Source of the DNA: Gonocerus acuteangulatus
Lineage: Eukaryota; Arthropoda; Insecta; Hemiptera; Coreidae
NCBI GenBank assembly: GCA_946811695.1
Contig: OX328125.1
Span: 43,272,709 to 43,336,708, forward strand
Direction of reading: 5' to 3'
Length of the DNA: 64,000 nt
The position numbers and the translations under genes were made by a program. Shown here one piece after another: positions 1-14,000 of this stretch (the stretch's first letter is position 1; each line of letters begins with the position of its first letter). Below the pieces are notes generated by a model. It made no database searches and was not told where the DNA came from. It was given only the letters and a program-made list of their open reading frames with translations.

Positions 1-37
1 GTCCAGAGCTGGACAGAACTCCAGATGATCACCATTC

Positions 38-1744
<1,707 letters not shown>

Positions 1745-1801
<57 letters not shown>
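1745..1801. repeat. (TA)n microsatellite
   Basis: Uninterrupted alternating TA. It produces the artificial Tyr-Ile runs in open frames across it. Confidence 0.97.
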
Positions 1802-1803
<2 letters not shown>

Positions 1804-2515
1804 GTAGGTGAAGTGTCACTTTGCAGGTCATTGATCTTCGTGCGATATAGCAGGTAGTATGTGTACATTGGTTTAGAGATATTTCGTAAAAATTCATACC
1901 TTGAATGACGTTGTATGTTATGTACGTTGTCGTTTCGGTTGTTGAAGTACTGTGGTATCCGTCGTACTTTTCCTTTCGAACAAGATCATAGCAATTAATT
2001 CTCGGACTCCACAAACCAAACTCGGTACTTCCCAAACATTTTATGCAGAAAGCTCTCGCCCAGAGTACTCCAACCAAGGCCTGTGACTACGGTCTCTATT
2101 ACAAGACATGACAACGTATAAATGTAAATGTTATATAAGACAATAAAATAGACAAAATACAAAAATAAGTCAAGTGTCTATATTTGTAACCTTTCTGCCT
2201 AAACTCCTCGTGGCTTCTGTCATCTCGTGCCACATTCCCCTGTCAAGTCGATCTCTCATTGAGATTATGAGTGTCGTAAGGAGCTGACTGTAATCTTCTC
2301 GATTGACTGGGTGTTTCAATGGGGCAAGGATGCGGAAGTGCCTGCGGTAACTTTCTCCAGGCATTCATTGTTAGCAGTCTATTGTATTGGTTAGGCATAT
2401 CTGGTCGGACCTCCAGCAAAGCTCTTTAATAATCGGGGGGGGGGGGGGGGGGGAGACTGAATAGCAGAGAACTGCTCACGGTTAATAATAACGAAGCCAT
2501 CAGGAAACTTAAAAT
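1802..2515. other. Intergenic, no gene recognised
   Basis: No exon, RNA gene or known repeat recognised. A G-homopolymer of about 18 bases lies near 2437-2454. The minus-strand frame at 2170-2364 has no recognisable domain. Confidence 0.4.
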
Positions 2516-3010
2516 GTTTCGTCCGACTCGTAGGAACTGCGTCATCTTAGCGCGGTTCCGTCCATATCTCTAGTGTCATTAGCAATGGAGTAGAAGATGT
2601 TATTGGTAGGTTTTGATCTTTCGTGAACATGGGCGTATATAGGAAATAATTTTTGAGGGGGCTGGGAAAATTTCGGGGGGCTGAGACCATTTCCGGTGTA
2701 TGGAATACTAACTATATCTTGGAAGAGTTTTAGCCAACTAAAACGCTATTAAACCCAAAATAGAATATTTTTTATGAACGAAATGATCTTATTTAATTTA
2801 TTTTTAAGGGGTTTATAAAATGTTTATCGATCAAATCAAAATTTCGGGGGGGGGGCTGCAGCCCCTCAGCCCCCCCCCTTATATACGCCCATGTTCGTGA
2901 AAAACATAAAATTACTTCTCAAAGAGAAGGAAGATTTAAGGCACCTCAACAGGAAACTGATAGTATTCTAAGCGGAAATGGCTCTCTCCACCTTCTTGAC
3001 GTTCGCCATA
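2516..3010 (+). repeat. Short interspersed repeat R2, split by a MITE
   Basis: Starts with the family signature GTCCGACTCGTAGGAACTGC, then a short hairpin (GGAACTGC/GCGGTTCC) and 'ctctagtgtcatt'. The same signature recurs near 4030, 7513 and 37583. This copy is split by the hAT-like MITE at 2628-2893. Its 3' part resumes at 2894 with the segment (ggaaactgatagtattctaa) that also follows the signature at 37,740. Confidence 0.7.
2628..2893. mobile_element. hAT-like MITE, complete copy
   Basis: 266-bp non-coding element bounded by CATGGGCGTATATA and its inverted form TATATACGCCCATG. It is flanked by a perfect 8-bp target duplication TTCGTGAA (2620-2627 and 2894-2901). CA...TG ends and an 8-bp duplication are typical of hAT elements. 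Internal hallmarks are G-runs at both ends and an AT-rich centre. Other copies or fragments lie at 5815-6083, 5764-6405, 7804, 9666 and 44150-44390. Confidence 0.88.
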
Positions 3011-3197
3011 TGAAACACTATTACCAATACGTTAACAATTCTTATTAAACATAAAACCAGTATGAGGGAGAATAACATAAATAAATTATTATCATAATTT
3101 TCTCATTTTTATTATAGTTAATTGTGTAATTTTTATATATACATTTTTTTATTTCGTGTAAATGTTATATCATGTAAATAATTTATTTAAATGCTTT

Positions 3198-3352
3198 ATT
3201 CCAAAGGTCGTGGGTTCGATTCCCACTAGGGGTGGTGGCTTTTCTTTCGAAAAAAGAAAAGGCATCAACCCTATCCTGGCTAGAAAAGGGGGGTAACCTA
3301 TAGATATCCCGTCCTAAAATTCGTAGTTAATAATAAATGGACGTTAAAAATT
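3198..3352 (+). repeat. SINE-A, 5'-truncated copy
   Basis: Carries the tRNA-like B box (GGTTCGATTCC) near 3211, the family body (gaaaaaagaaaaggcatc; cctggctagaaaagg) and the tail ending 'aataaatggacgttaaa'. The tRNA-like 5' head is missing. Confidence 0.85.
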
Positions 3353-3704
3353 AAAAAAATACTTTATTAGAATCTAATTTTGCCTCTTTTATTTTATATT
3401 GTTTTTTATTCATTTTGTTTTATTAACCATTTATGTGAGCAAATCACCTTGCTGTTGTGGAGCTCGGTAAATAAATAATCTGCATTACAGTTGCATCGAA
3501 AATATTCGAGATTCAATATCATCCAAGGATGCATCTGAATCCTATTGCGTCCATTCCTCTGCTGTTTACAACACCACTGGACTCCAAATAAGGCATTCGA
3601 TTGTCTTGCTTAATAGCTTGAAGTGGACCCGACATCTGGCTTCTATCTTCAACTCCTTTTGAATATTCTCTTCGCAGCTCAAAGAAAAAAAAAATAAATC
3701 ATTA

Positions 3705-4019
3705 TCTATACCACCATATAAACATAAATAATATCAGTCATGTGTTTGTCTGTTTGTTCCTTATAAACATTCACACCGTTTGAATGATTTTGGACAAACT
3801 TGGCACACAGGTAGGTCTTAATCCCAGGTAGGGGAGTGTCATAGGCTAGGTCAAAATAGTCTAGGACTCACAGTTCGGATGTCACGGGTTCGAAAATGTG
3901 AACCGGAACAGTTACAGATTTGCGATATTAGATTTTAATATGACTTATTTGATTTCTAATTTATTTTTGTTTTTCTAGGAGCAGAATGTAGGTAGCATGG
4001 CACGAAGGGTAACAGCTAG
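3705..4019 (+). mobile_element. Non-autonomous Helitron, 315 bp
   Basis: Begins TCTATAC after an A and ends with '...ggcacgaagggtaacagCTAG' followed by T. This is the Helitron pattern: 5' TC, 3' CTRR, insertion between A and T, no target duplication. The 3' end matches those at 14,016 and 44,637 (CAGCTAG|T). No coding capacity. Confidence 0.7.
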
Positions 4020-4024
4020 TATAC

Positions 4025-4130
4025 AATAAAAAGTCCGTCTCGCAGGAACTGCATCATCTTAGCCCGGTTCCGTTCATATCCCTAGTCTAATTTGGAAAGA
4101 TTAAAATAAAAGCAGTTATTATTTTGGTTC
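4025..4130 (+). repeat. R2 repeat fragment
   Basis: Signature GTCCGTCTCGCAGGAACTGC followed by the cggttccgttcatatcc hairpin segment. It lies immediately after the Helitron end at 4019. Confidence 0.65.
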
Positions 4131-4139
4131 TAACAGTCT

Positions 4140-4340
4140 TTTTTTAAAATTAATTATTATAATGGCGTGTCAACCCTTAAGGTCACTAACGCCATTCCTG
4201 TGTGTATAAAGTCTTGAAAGGTCATGATTTACAATCTTACCTGAAAGGGTCCGCTAACACTAGAAACGGACCCGCTAGTGACAAGGTCTTGGAATCCTGG
4301 AAATCTATATTTCTAACAATAAATTGTTTTTGTTATTTTA
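4140..4340 (+). repeat. Possible further SINE-like repeat
   Basis: The segment 'ggcgtgtcaacccttaagg' near 4163 recurs in altered form near 54,570 ('ggcgtgtcaacccctggggt'), so it is interspersed. The boundaries are not resolved. Confidence 0.35.
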
Positions 4341-4439
4341 CTTAACCGGTTTTATTGTAAAATACATTATCCAACTATAAGCAATTAAAAAGTAACAAGG
4401 AATAAAACAGACAAAAAGAACCATTCGAATAGTTTAATA

Positions 4440-5087
4440 GCTTAGAACGAACGTTTTAAGCTCTTATTTCTCCGATTGACATCGCCTAATCAAAACTTTC
4501 ATTAGAACCTTTTTTTTAGAGCATTTAATAAGCTTTCTAATGGTATTCTTTCGTTTACCAAGATTCTCAACCTTTTTCGAGATATTAAGGAAAGTAAACA
4601 AAGTTACTAAAACTTTTTATGTCTGTTAATAAAATATTTTATTCTAACCCTTCCTTAACTCCAAACGTAACCAAAATTTCAACATATTAGTTTTGATGAA
4701 AGTAGAACATGCAGAAAATGTTTCAACTGAATCCCATGATTCTAAGTACCCAAACCAAAAACGGTATTCAGAAACTATTTTTCCAATTTTCTCGAAAACG
4801 GTTAAAGCTATCGTCTTGAAAATGGATTCATTCGTTTTCCTAGCCCAGGAAGCATATAAAACGAGTACTTACAAGCTCATGAACTCAAAAACGTAAGCGT
4901 TACGATTTTTTTCCCGCGAATTTCGCCCCAAACGCCATCTTCCAGTAGGCGGATTTTGCAGGTTAACGAACTTGACCTTTCAAATTAGACGAAAGATTTT
5001 TGTACCAAATTTCATCAAAATCGGACCATTCGTCTGGGAGCTACAGAGCGAACAGACATGTATATATATATATATATAAATAAATAA

Positions 5088-5156
<69 letters not shown>

Positions 5157-5305
5157 TATATACAAATGTGAACCACCGTTATTTTCGGTCTCTATGGGTT
5201 CTGAAACGCGAAATTTTCTAGTCGGCACTTCCGGATTGTTTCATTGTATCAACCTTATAAGCGGGGTTCCTCCCTATGGGGGAGGGAGGAACCGCGCTAA
5301 AATAG
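4440..5305 (+). repeat. AT-rich interspersed repeat R1, copy 1
   Basis: About 860 bp, very similar to 8700-9575. It runs from 'ctcttatttctccgattgac' through 'aagtacccaaaccaaaaacg' and a (TA)n tract to 'aaccaccgttattttcgg', and ends in a strong hairpin (5261-5297: gcggggttcctccct / agggaggaaccgc) followed by gctaaaa. The terminal hairpin and following CTAA recall Helitron-type 3' ends, but the spacer is short. Small open frames inside are not conserved as protein between copies. Confidence 0.8.
5058..5165. repeat. (TA)n microsatellite inside R1
   Basis: TA tract with ATAAATAAATA interruptions. The other R1 copy (9336-9435) has a TA tract at the same place, so the microsatellite belongs to the repeat. 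Confidence 0.95.
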
Positions 5306-5349
5306 GTAAATATATATTTTTTTAATATATATTTTTGAAGCAACTGAAG

Positions 5350-5351
<2 letters not shown>

Positions 5352-5415
<64 letters not shown>
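5352..5415. repeat. (TA)n microsatellite
   Basis: Pure TA tract. The flanking sequence 'tttttgaagcaactgaagt' (about 5332-5350) recurs near 5533 ('tttttgaagcaactgagtt'), followed in both cases by a 'caacatctactgaagtcact'-like segment. This indicates a local duplication of about 190 bp. Confidence 0.93.
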
Positions 5416-5417
<2 letters not shown>

Positions 5418-5745
5418 TCCAACATCTACTGAAGTCACTGATGTGTATTTGAAAGCTGCAATCTCCAAGGGATTCAGCTCAACTGTTAAACATCTATTTA
5501 CTGTTTTGGAACTGAAGATGTCAGTAGATTTTTGAAGCAACTGAGTTATATTTCAACATCTTTTGACGTCACTGGTCTGTATTTGAAGGCTGCAATCTCC
5601 ATGGGATTCAACTAAACTGTTAAACGTCTACTTGCTGTTTTGCCAATGTAGATGTTCCCAATAATTTGGATATCCTTCCAACCAGGGTTTCATCTAGACA
5701 GTCTTTTAACATTCTTTTTTATTTATTCCAAGTATCTCCTTCTAA

Positions 5746-5790
5746 AACTATTCCAAGTTCTAGACTAACAATCTAGAACTTGGAATAGTT
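5746..5790. repeat. Perfect 18-bp inverted repeat
   Basis: AACTATTCCAAGTTCTAG at 5746-5763 is exactly inverted at 5773-5790, with a 9-bp spacer. It lies at the left edge of the outer, rearranged MITE copy and resembles the MITE's internal 'cttggaatagttttagcc' segment folded back on itself. Confidence 0.85.
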
Positions 5791-5814
5791 AGCCAATTAA
5801 AACACTATTACACC

Positions 5815-6083
5815 CATGGGTGTATATAGAAAATAATTTCGGGAGGGGCTGGGAAAATTTCGGGGGGGCTGCGACCATTTCCGGGGTATGGAATAATAAA
5901 AATTTAGAACTTGGAATCATTTTAGGCAACTAAAACGCTATTAAAAGTAAAATAAAATATTTTTTATGAACTAGGTGATCTTATTTAATTTATTTTTAAG
6001 GGTTATACGACAAATTTTTACCATCAAACCAAAATTTCGGGAGGGGCTGCAGCCTCCTCAGCCTCCCCTTATATACGCCCATG
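5815..6083. mobile_element. hAT-like MITE, nested copy
   Basis: Bounded by CATGGGTGTATATA and TATATACGCCCATG. It has a perfect 8-bp target duplication ATTACACC (5807-5814 and 6084-6091). It is inserted into an older copy of its own family. Confidence 0.88.
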
Positions 6084-6122
6084 ATTACACCCCCCAAAAA
6101 GTATTTTTTTCTGAACTAATTG

Positions 6123-6308
6123 TTTTTTTTTTGTTTTTTTACGGCGCATCGACAAATCTTGGCGATTATCGCCGACATCTAGGGAGCAGTCATGCATTTT
6201 CTCAGCGAGCCATGAGATGGTAAAATTCCTGCCGCCGCCGGTGGGGATCGAACCCACCATCTCCCTCTTATGAATCTAGCGCGCTAGCCACTAGACCACG
6301 GGAGACCC
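6123..6308 (-). mobile_element. SINE-B (tRNA-derived), minus orientation
   Basis: Read on the minus strand it starts GGGTCTCCCGTGGTCTAGTG (A-box region) and has a B box (GGTTCGATCCC). The body ends '...gatgcgccgt' with a poly(A) tail, which is the T-run at 6123-6140. It is flanked by a perfect 12-bp duplication CTGAACTAATTG (6111-6122 and 6309-6320), the mark of LINE-driven retroposition. Confidence 0.92.
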
Positions 6309-6409
6309 CTGAACTAATTGATCTTATTTAATTTATTTTAAAGGTTTTTATGACACATTTTGACCGATTTGGGGGGGGGCTGCATCCCCCCTTATATACG
6401 CCCATGAAA

Positions 6410-7310
6410 ATATGTCGCAAAACTATGTAATTAGGCAGAATATGTATAAATATGGAGTTTTGACAAAATAAGTAAAATAAAAAGCTGTTTAAATGCTTTA
6501 AAATCACTTAAAATATGCAGAATTACATCAACACATACGATTTACGAATTAGAAGAAAATATGTAAAAAATGTAAATATATAAAATATGTAAATGTACAT
6601 CTGTTCCCTAATTATTACACCCGACCTAGCTCCCTCCAACTCTACAAAGTTTAATTGTGTAACCCAAATCAAGAATTTACTTCAGAATTTAAATTTCCCT
6701 GATGTCAGGACCCACTAGTTGATAAGCAAAATTTGCCGGTAGACAATCTACTTACATCAGATATCAACAAAACTAGAGACATCAAGATATGCCCCGATTT
6801 ATAAAATCTGAAGATAGAAGCCGGATTACCACAAACCTAAGAGTCATTGGACATGCCCTTCCATATTCTAAAGTTCACAGCTTAATTAAGAACCTGCAGC
6901 AAATTTAATATTAAATTAACTATCAAAATAAGGAATTAACACTAAATCATACAAATTACTTTTACTCGCCAAATCTATCTAATATGACGCATGGAGTATT
7001 TAGTGAACCCCTCGGTATCGGAAAGGATAGGGCACAGGGACAGACCGTAACCACTTCCTTGTTTGGCAGTAATCCTGACCCGCCTGAAATACTTTCACTG
7101 TTTCCTTATAAGCCAATGACATGGGGATCCCATACCTCCCAACAGGCTGTCAACCTTGCTCGTGCCTTCCAGGGGAAAACGGACAGATTCGGTGAACTTC
7201 ATCATAACCAACCTCAGAGCTTTTTCAAAGTCAGGGTTTCGACCTATTAACCTACTTTAAGCCAAAATAAATGAAAGACCCCAAACACTGGAGTTGAGTC
7301 ATCTTAGCGT
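6410..7310. other. Intergenic, nothing recognised
   Basis: No recognisable exon, RNA or repeat family. An 88-codon frame at 6984-7250 (+) is open but has no known domain and no splice context. Confidence 0.4.
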
Positions 7311-7317
7311 TTTAGGA

Positions 7318-7512
7318 TCTCTTCTTGGTCCAGTGGCTAACGCCCTGGATTCTCATGCGGGAAATGGGGGGTTCGAGTCCCGACTACAGCAGGTTGAGTT
7401 TTTTTTTCATTTCAGGAATTCCCTGCTGCTCCATGGATGTTTAGAAAGAGGGGCAACCTATACATAGACCGGCACTAATAGCCTAGATGTCGGTGCGCCG
7501 TAAAAAAAAAAA
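7318..7512 (+). mobile_element. SINE-B, plus orientation
   Basis: tRNA-like head 'tggtccagtggctaacgcc', B box GGTTCGAGTCC near 7370, and a tail ending 'gatgtcggtgcgccgt' plus an A12 run. It directly abuts the R2 repeat at 7513. Confidence 0.85.
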
Positions 7513-7800
7513 AGTCCGACTCGCAGGAACTGCAGCATCTTAGCGCGGTTCCGTTCATGTCCCTAGTGCCATTTGATAAGCTTAGAAAAGAAATAAACTT
7601 ATTTTTTTTATATATCTCGTGAAAATTGTCAAAATCCTCTCGAACATCTCGAATAAAAGTGATATTAAGGCGTCAGGGACACCGACAGTAGCTAACTTTT
7701 ACACAGAAGCGGAAATTACAGAATCTGGCTCTCATTCTAAAGCAAAGCTCTATAAATCAATACAAAATATGCCTAATAAAGCCTTTCTAGTGGATACAGA
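7513..7800 (+). repeat. R2 repeat copy
   Basis: Begins GTCCGACTCGCAGGAACTGC and continues with the hairpin segment and 'ccctagtgccatttgataag'. The distal part ('cgacagtagctaacttttac') matches the distal R2 part near 37,740. Confidence 0.65.
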
Positions 7801-7803
7801 AGC

Positions 7804-7850
7804 ATGGGCGTATATGAAGTGGGGGGGGGGGGGCTGAGGGGGCTGCAGCG
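7804..7850 (+). repeat. MITE 5' terminal fragment
   Basis: CATGGGCGTATAT followed by a G13 run and 'ctgagggggctgcagc', as at the ends of the hAT-like MITE. No matching right end follows. Confidence 0.7.
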
Positions 7851-8269
7851 AAAAGTATTTCGCTCAGAAATCTCCGAAATATTGTCACTAATTTTACGTA
7901 TCCTGTTTTATAGCCAAATAGATTTATATTCTATAATCAATAAGTGAAACCTACTAACAATAAAAAACTATGGGTAACAGATGAAAGTAGGGAATACCAA
8001 GAATAATTCTAAAGAACGAAATCAACACCAGTACTGTAATCTAGATATTCATACGGCATCTTCGAATTCTAAGAAACAAAATATTGATTCTAATTATACG
8101 TATCCTGTTTTATTGACAAATACATTTGGCTACTATAAGCAATTAAAAACACTAGGGAATATGCCAAAGAACTCGGAGTAGGAGCCCCGACAGTTTCAAG
8201 ACATTTGAAGGAAATCGACAAATCCAAAACTTACATTTCATACGGTACAGCCTGATATATTTTTAACAA

Positions 8270-8699
8270 TGAATTGTTTTTCTTATTTTAATTAATCTGT
8301 TTTATTGTCAAATACATTATCCAACTTTAAGCAATTAAAAAATAACAAGGAATAAAAACAAACAAAAAGAACCGTTCGAATAAACGAAATCAATTACTTC
8401 AAAGTTTAAGCACTTATTTCTCCGATTGACATAGCCTAATCAAAAATTGTTTCAGAATCTTTTTTGTAGAACATTTAGTAAGCTTTCGCATGGTAACCCT
8501 CCGTTCACCAATATTCCTAACCGTCTTCGAGATATTAGGGAATGTATACGAAGTTCCCAAAACATTTCATGTCTGTTAATAAAATATTTTATTCTAATCC
8601 TTCCTCAGCTCCAAACGTAACCGAAATTTTAACATATTAGTGTTGATGAAATTCAAACATGCAGAAAATGTTTCAACTGAATCCCATAATTTTAAGTAT

Positions 8700-8700
<1 letters not shown>
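8270..8700 (+). repeat. R1 repeat, partial copy
   Basis: Carries the R1 left half ('cacttatttctccgattgac', 'atgtctgttaataaaatatt') and then runs directly into the next R1 copy, giving a head-to-tail arrangement. Confidence 0.75.
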
Positions 8701-9575
<875 letters not shown>

Positions 9576-9659
9576 ATAAAAAAATAAAAAATTATTTTAA
9601 GATTAACTGAAAATACTTGCTGAAGTGAAATATCAATATGTGCTTATTGCCGAATGTCG

Positions 9660-9694
9660 AATGGGGCAGCCCCTCCCCTTATATACGCCCATGT
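9660..9694 (+). repeat. MITE 3' terminal fragment
   Basis: 'ggggcagcccctccccttatatacgcccatg' is the right end of the hAT-like MITE. The rest of the element is absent. Confidence 0.7.
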
Positions 9695-10899
9695 TTTGAT
9701 GACTGTGGAACATGTGAAAGACGTTGCGACATTTTTGGGAACCCGAAACGAAACATGTAGTTTTTCCTATTTGTCTTGAACCCGGTTAAAGAAATCACTA
9801 TGAAAGTGAATACCCTTTTGCAAAGTACATACATAAAGTGTACCCTAAAAGCAGCCTATTAATGCAAAACCACTCACTACTACCTAAAGAAATGGCACTA
9901 GAATCCGTTGTCAAAAGATCATGTCGATACCTAGCAGATTCCACCTTCCGAACGCTCTTTTTTGGCCAAATTCGAGGTTAAGGCTTTTCGTTATTAGATT
10001 TCCAAATACTTTTATGAGGTACATATTTGGACTCGTTAAATCTAATGAAGCGCCTTTAAAGGCGACATCTTATGATATCCAAACACCTCTCCCCAAAACA
10101 GCTTACTGGAACATCCTAAGATATATCACAAAACATTTATGAAGGAAAACTCTTCAAAAAAACGTCTAATGGCTATTAGCTCTAGATTGTAAATTGTCAA
10201 TCTGGGGGCTAAGCCCCCCCACCCATAGCCGCATTTTTTGCTTCGCTGTTGAAAAGAATTATATGAAAGAAATCCTTTAATAATTAGCTAATGCCTTTAT
10301 AATTTACGCACTCTGATAATTTCAAAAAAGTCAGATAAGATTGCTTAATGATTATGAAGTTGCACGAATTAATAGCTACTGTTCTCAAGAAAGTAGAAAT
10401 GCTAAATTTTTTAGTCGACAATAAGCTACTAACCAATTCCATCGATTGCGGAAAATGTGGCCAGAAATTAGAGTTAAATTTAAATAATCTTTCTTAAAGA
10501 CATTTTTCGCTGTCATTGCGGATTTGTATCTCACATCACTTCTTAAGATGTCTAGGAGGCTAAAAAAGAATTTAGTTTTTATATTTTTGTTTTAAGTATT
10601 TATATTTTATATGTATTTCGCATTATGGGTGTACGTGCTATGCGTTTAGAGTAGTGTAAGAGCGAAATTTACGAACTATGAATTACTACTTGACTCTGAG
10701 CAGTTAATAAAACGCTTCATAACCTTATTATAGAAGCAGTAGAAGTAACCTTCCAGAAAGTCTGGTTGCTGAAATTTTCAACTGTTATCCATTGCTGGTA
10801 GATTTTTGTGCTTAAGCAAATGAAAATATGAGTTTTACCCCTACCATCGGATATATTTTATAGACCTCTTCATTTTTAAGTTGTAAATCTATTTTTGAG
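9695..10899. other. Intergenic region upstream of TRUB2-like gene
   Basis: No further gene or repeat recognised. It should hold the promoter of the plus-strand gene that starts at 10,900, but no clear TATA box or initiator could be singled out in this AT-rich sequence. Confidence 0.4.
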
Positions 10900-11029
10900 A
10901 TGTCTTTACAGACAATCACTACACCTCCTAAAGTCTGGGGATTATTGAATGGAATAGTGTGTTTATATAAACCAGCAGGAGAAACTTGTCATAGAGTCAG
11001 AAGTTCATTTTTAGGCAAACTTTCTAGAG
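10900..11029 (+). CDS. TRUB2: TRUB2-like exon 1
   Basis: Starts at ATG and ends in phase 1 before GTATTA. It encodes the YKPAG motif that opens the pseudouridine synthase fold. The following intron is only 71 bp; reading straight through would miss the frame change. Confidence 0.82.
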
Positions 11030-14000
11030 GTATTAATTTAAAATCCTTCACCTCAGAAAATTGTAGAATTCTCGTCTATCTTAACATAAATGTCTTTCAG
11101 GGCTATGTGAACTGGAGAGTAGAAAGTCTAGAAAACACCTATCTGCTGATAAAAATGAATCCAGATTGGCGAGATTACAATCTTTTGATTGTTTTACAGA
11201 CAATCCCTTGATAATGGGTCCCAAATATGAAGAAAAAGATTTTAAGTGTAGCTGGGCAACATATTTGGGTCAAGATACTGCAGGAATATTGGGTACAATT
11301 TTATTTACATATAACCAATATTAGTTTAATAAAATAACTTTTATCTAGAAATTCTAACTAAGATTAGGTTGATCATGTAACCAAGACTAAGTTAATCATC
11401 ACTAATTACACGAGCACATCACCTTGCCGTTGTGCAGCTCCGAAAATAAATAAACAAAATAACTTAATCATATAACCAATATTATTTTAATAAAATTATT
11501 TGTGACTAGAAATTGTAACCTAAGTATCACTATTGTAATCTCCTCTCTAAAGTTATAGTAATTAAAGCTGTTTTTAAAAGCAGTGAACATCTTTTTGAAG
11601 CTCATTTTAACTTCATCTTTTTTTTTTTACTTGCTGAATACCATGCTTAGTTACGGCAGATAAGTAGTTATTTCATTGCATTAAATAATGTATCGTCAAA
11701 ATTAACTCTACTATATAATTTTGTGCAGTTTATTATTGCATGGTTCCCGTCATACTATATGTTTTTCTTCAATTGAAAAGTAATCAAAGTATAATGTTTC
11801 TGGACACTGGGGCGCACCGGACCAGTGTCAACAAACAGACAACCTAGAGATTTCCCGTTATCTATAGGTTACCAGTAACGGGAGTTTAACCAGTACAGGT
11901 TAAAATTTGTTTTCAATAATAAATAGATGTGAAAATTTATGTTTCCAAGACGTCATTTAGAAAAACCCATTATATTTGCGAGCATTAGCTAGAAGTGTTC
12001 CGACTGGGGATGCTGATGGTTGAGGAGACTGCAAGGGTTTAGGATATTATTACCTCAGATTGACCATCACCAGGTATAGTGTAAACTCTATGAGGGACAA
12101 AATCACAGTTAATTTCTAATAATTCAAGGTCTGCCATCATAGTTGGGATAGACGGCAATTTAAAATAATATTATGAAATACATACAGTACGGCAACGCAT
12201 GTTGCCTAGGCATACATGCTCTCCTTTTTAAATTTTAACGTCCATTTATTATTAAGTACAAATTTTAGGACGGGTTATCTATAGGTTACCATCCTTTTCT
12301 TTTTTCTAAAGAAAAGCCACCACCCCTGATGGGAATCAAACCCACCACCCTTGGCTTGGAGTGTTAAGTGCTCAAGCCTTAACCCTCACGGCCATTGGGC
12401 CTCCGCATGCTCTCTTTAAAACCAACTAAAAATTTAAACCCCTCTAAAAATACTTTAAAACTTGATTATCAAAAAAACCTTTCTTAGCGAGTGTTTACAT
12501 CCTAAAGGGAGTCTCCATGTAAAATTTTAAATTTTTCTGTCATCTAGTTTGGCCTGGACGATGATAGGTCAGTAAGTCAGCGAGTGCTATTTGACAAATA
12601 TATAGTAGATTTAATTTTAGGAGCATTCCTTTTATTTTAAAATTTCTTCTACGGTACTTGGTAAACATTGTTTTATGTGTAAATGTAACTCTGTGAGTTT
12701 ACTTGCTCAATATTAGTCACAAATATTGCTTAATATTATTTTTTTTTTTTTTTTTTTTTATACGGCGCATCTACATCTAGGTCATTTGCGCCGACATCCA
12801 GAGTGCAGCAAGGAATTTTACTAGCTTGGGAATCGAACCCACTATCTCCCGCTTATGAATCCAAGGCACTAGCCATTAGACCACGGGAGACCCCTGCTTA
12901 ATATTAGAGAAAATATTTGCAAAAGATTATATATCGTCTTGTAATATTAATTATTTTAATTTTTGTCAAAATATATAGACACAAAAGTAAAAGCAAGAAG
13001 AATTTTATATGATCTGTTAATTACTTAGATTTTTTTAAACATATTTATTATATAAATAGATTTCAATTAATTTGAGTATTATTATTTTGTTCCTGCCAGT
13101 GGTTGGATTAAATGATGGAACAAAAGATGTTTACAGGCTTCATAATTTACACCCAATGCGAGTTTACCACGTTAAAGGTACTTTTGGATACATGACAAAT
13201 AATTTGTATAAGGATGGTAAAATTCTTGATAAATCATCATTTAAACATATTAAAAAAGGAGCTATGGAATCATTGTTGTCTGCTGTCCAGGCTTCACATC
13301 AACGGAATATGTATGAGTAAGTAAATGTAGTGTTTTTTTGTTACAGTAACTTTGTTTCTCCATCATTTTATCAACAAAAAAAAAAGGTACTTACGTATTA
13401 GCTCCACCACATCTAGGTCAGAGAGCTGAGTTATCAGCACAGGCACATAACTCATTAGAATTTCGGGAAATAAGGCTGTTATGTTTGTAGTAAACTTCTT
13501 GTTTTTCTTTCTGTTGTTAACAAAATTCTTTACTTTCTGTTGACATGCAAAAATCAACCATCGATACAAATTTATTTCCACACAGGAGTTCATACCCAGA
13601 CAGACGAGAGAATGTGGGGAAGTGCTAAATGGAGGAACATGAGACACACGGGGACAGCCAGGCATCATTTCGAGTCATATATAGTTGAGTACGTATGGTG
13701 ACAACATAATAGCAAGGAAAAAAGGGACTATTTTGAAGCCATGTTAAATAATATATTTGTCCATTAGCCAAAAATTGGCTACCCTGAACCATTCAGATTG
13801 TGACGGCCATTTTGAATCGACAACTACTGGCCTCTGTCGGCTGTTAGATGAAGTGCTGTTGTGCTGGCCTCTGCCGGGTATCATTATGAACTAAACTCAC
13901 ATTGTTTGACCGATTTTCGTAACTGGGTATAGACAACTAGGTATAAAGTAGATCTTGATACGGGGAGAGTCATAGACAGAAAGCAGGTGTAGCATGGCAC

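Larger units (their letters stand above)
5764..6405. mobile_element. Outer MITE copy carrying two nested insertions
   Basis: Internal MITE sequence (cttggaatagttagccaatt) is interrupted at 5815 by a second MITE and again at 6123 by a SINE. It resumes at 6321 (atcttatttaatttatttta) and ends at the terminal TATATACGCCCATG near 6392-6405. The left terminus is missing or rearranged into the palindrome at 5746-5790. Confidence 0.75.

Noticed and set aside
2516..2585. Helitron 3' end (hairpin then CTAG)
   Set aside because: Similarity among R2 copies continues past the CTAG, so it is not the end of the element.
6123..6308. tRNA gene
   Set aside because: A and B boxes are present, but the cloverleaf is degenerate and the sequence continues into a SINE body with poly(A) and target duplication. 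The same holds for the other SINE heads.
6984..7250. 88-codon frame, fairly balanced composition
   Set aside because: No known motif and no neighbouring coding block. It may be a decayed repeat.
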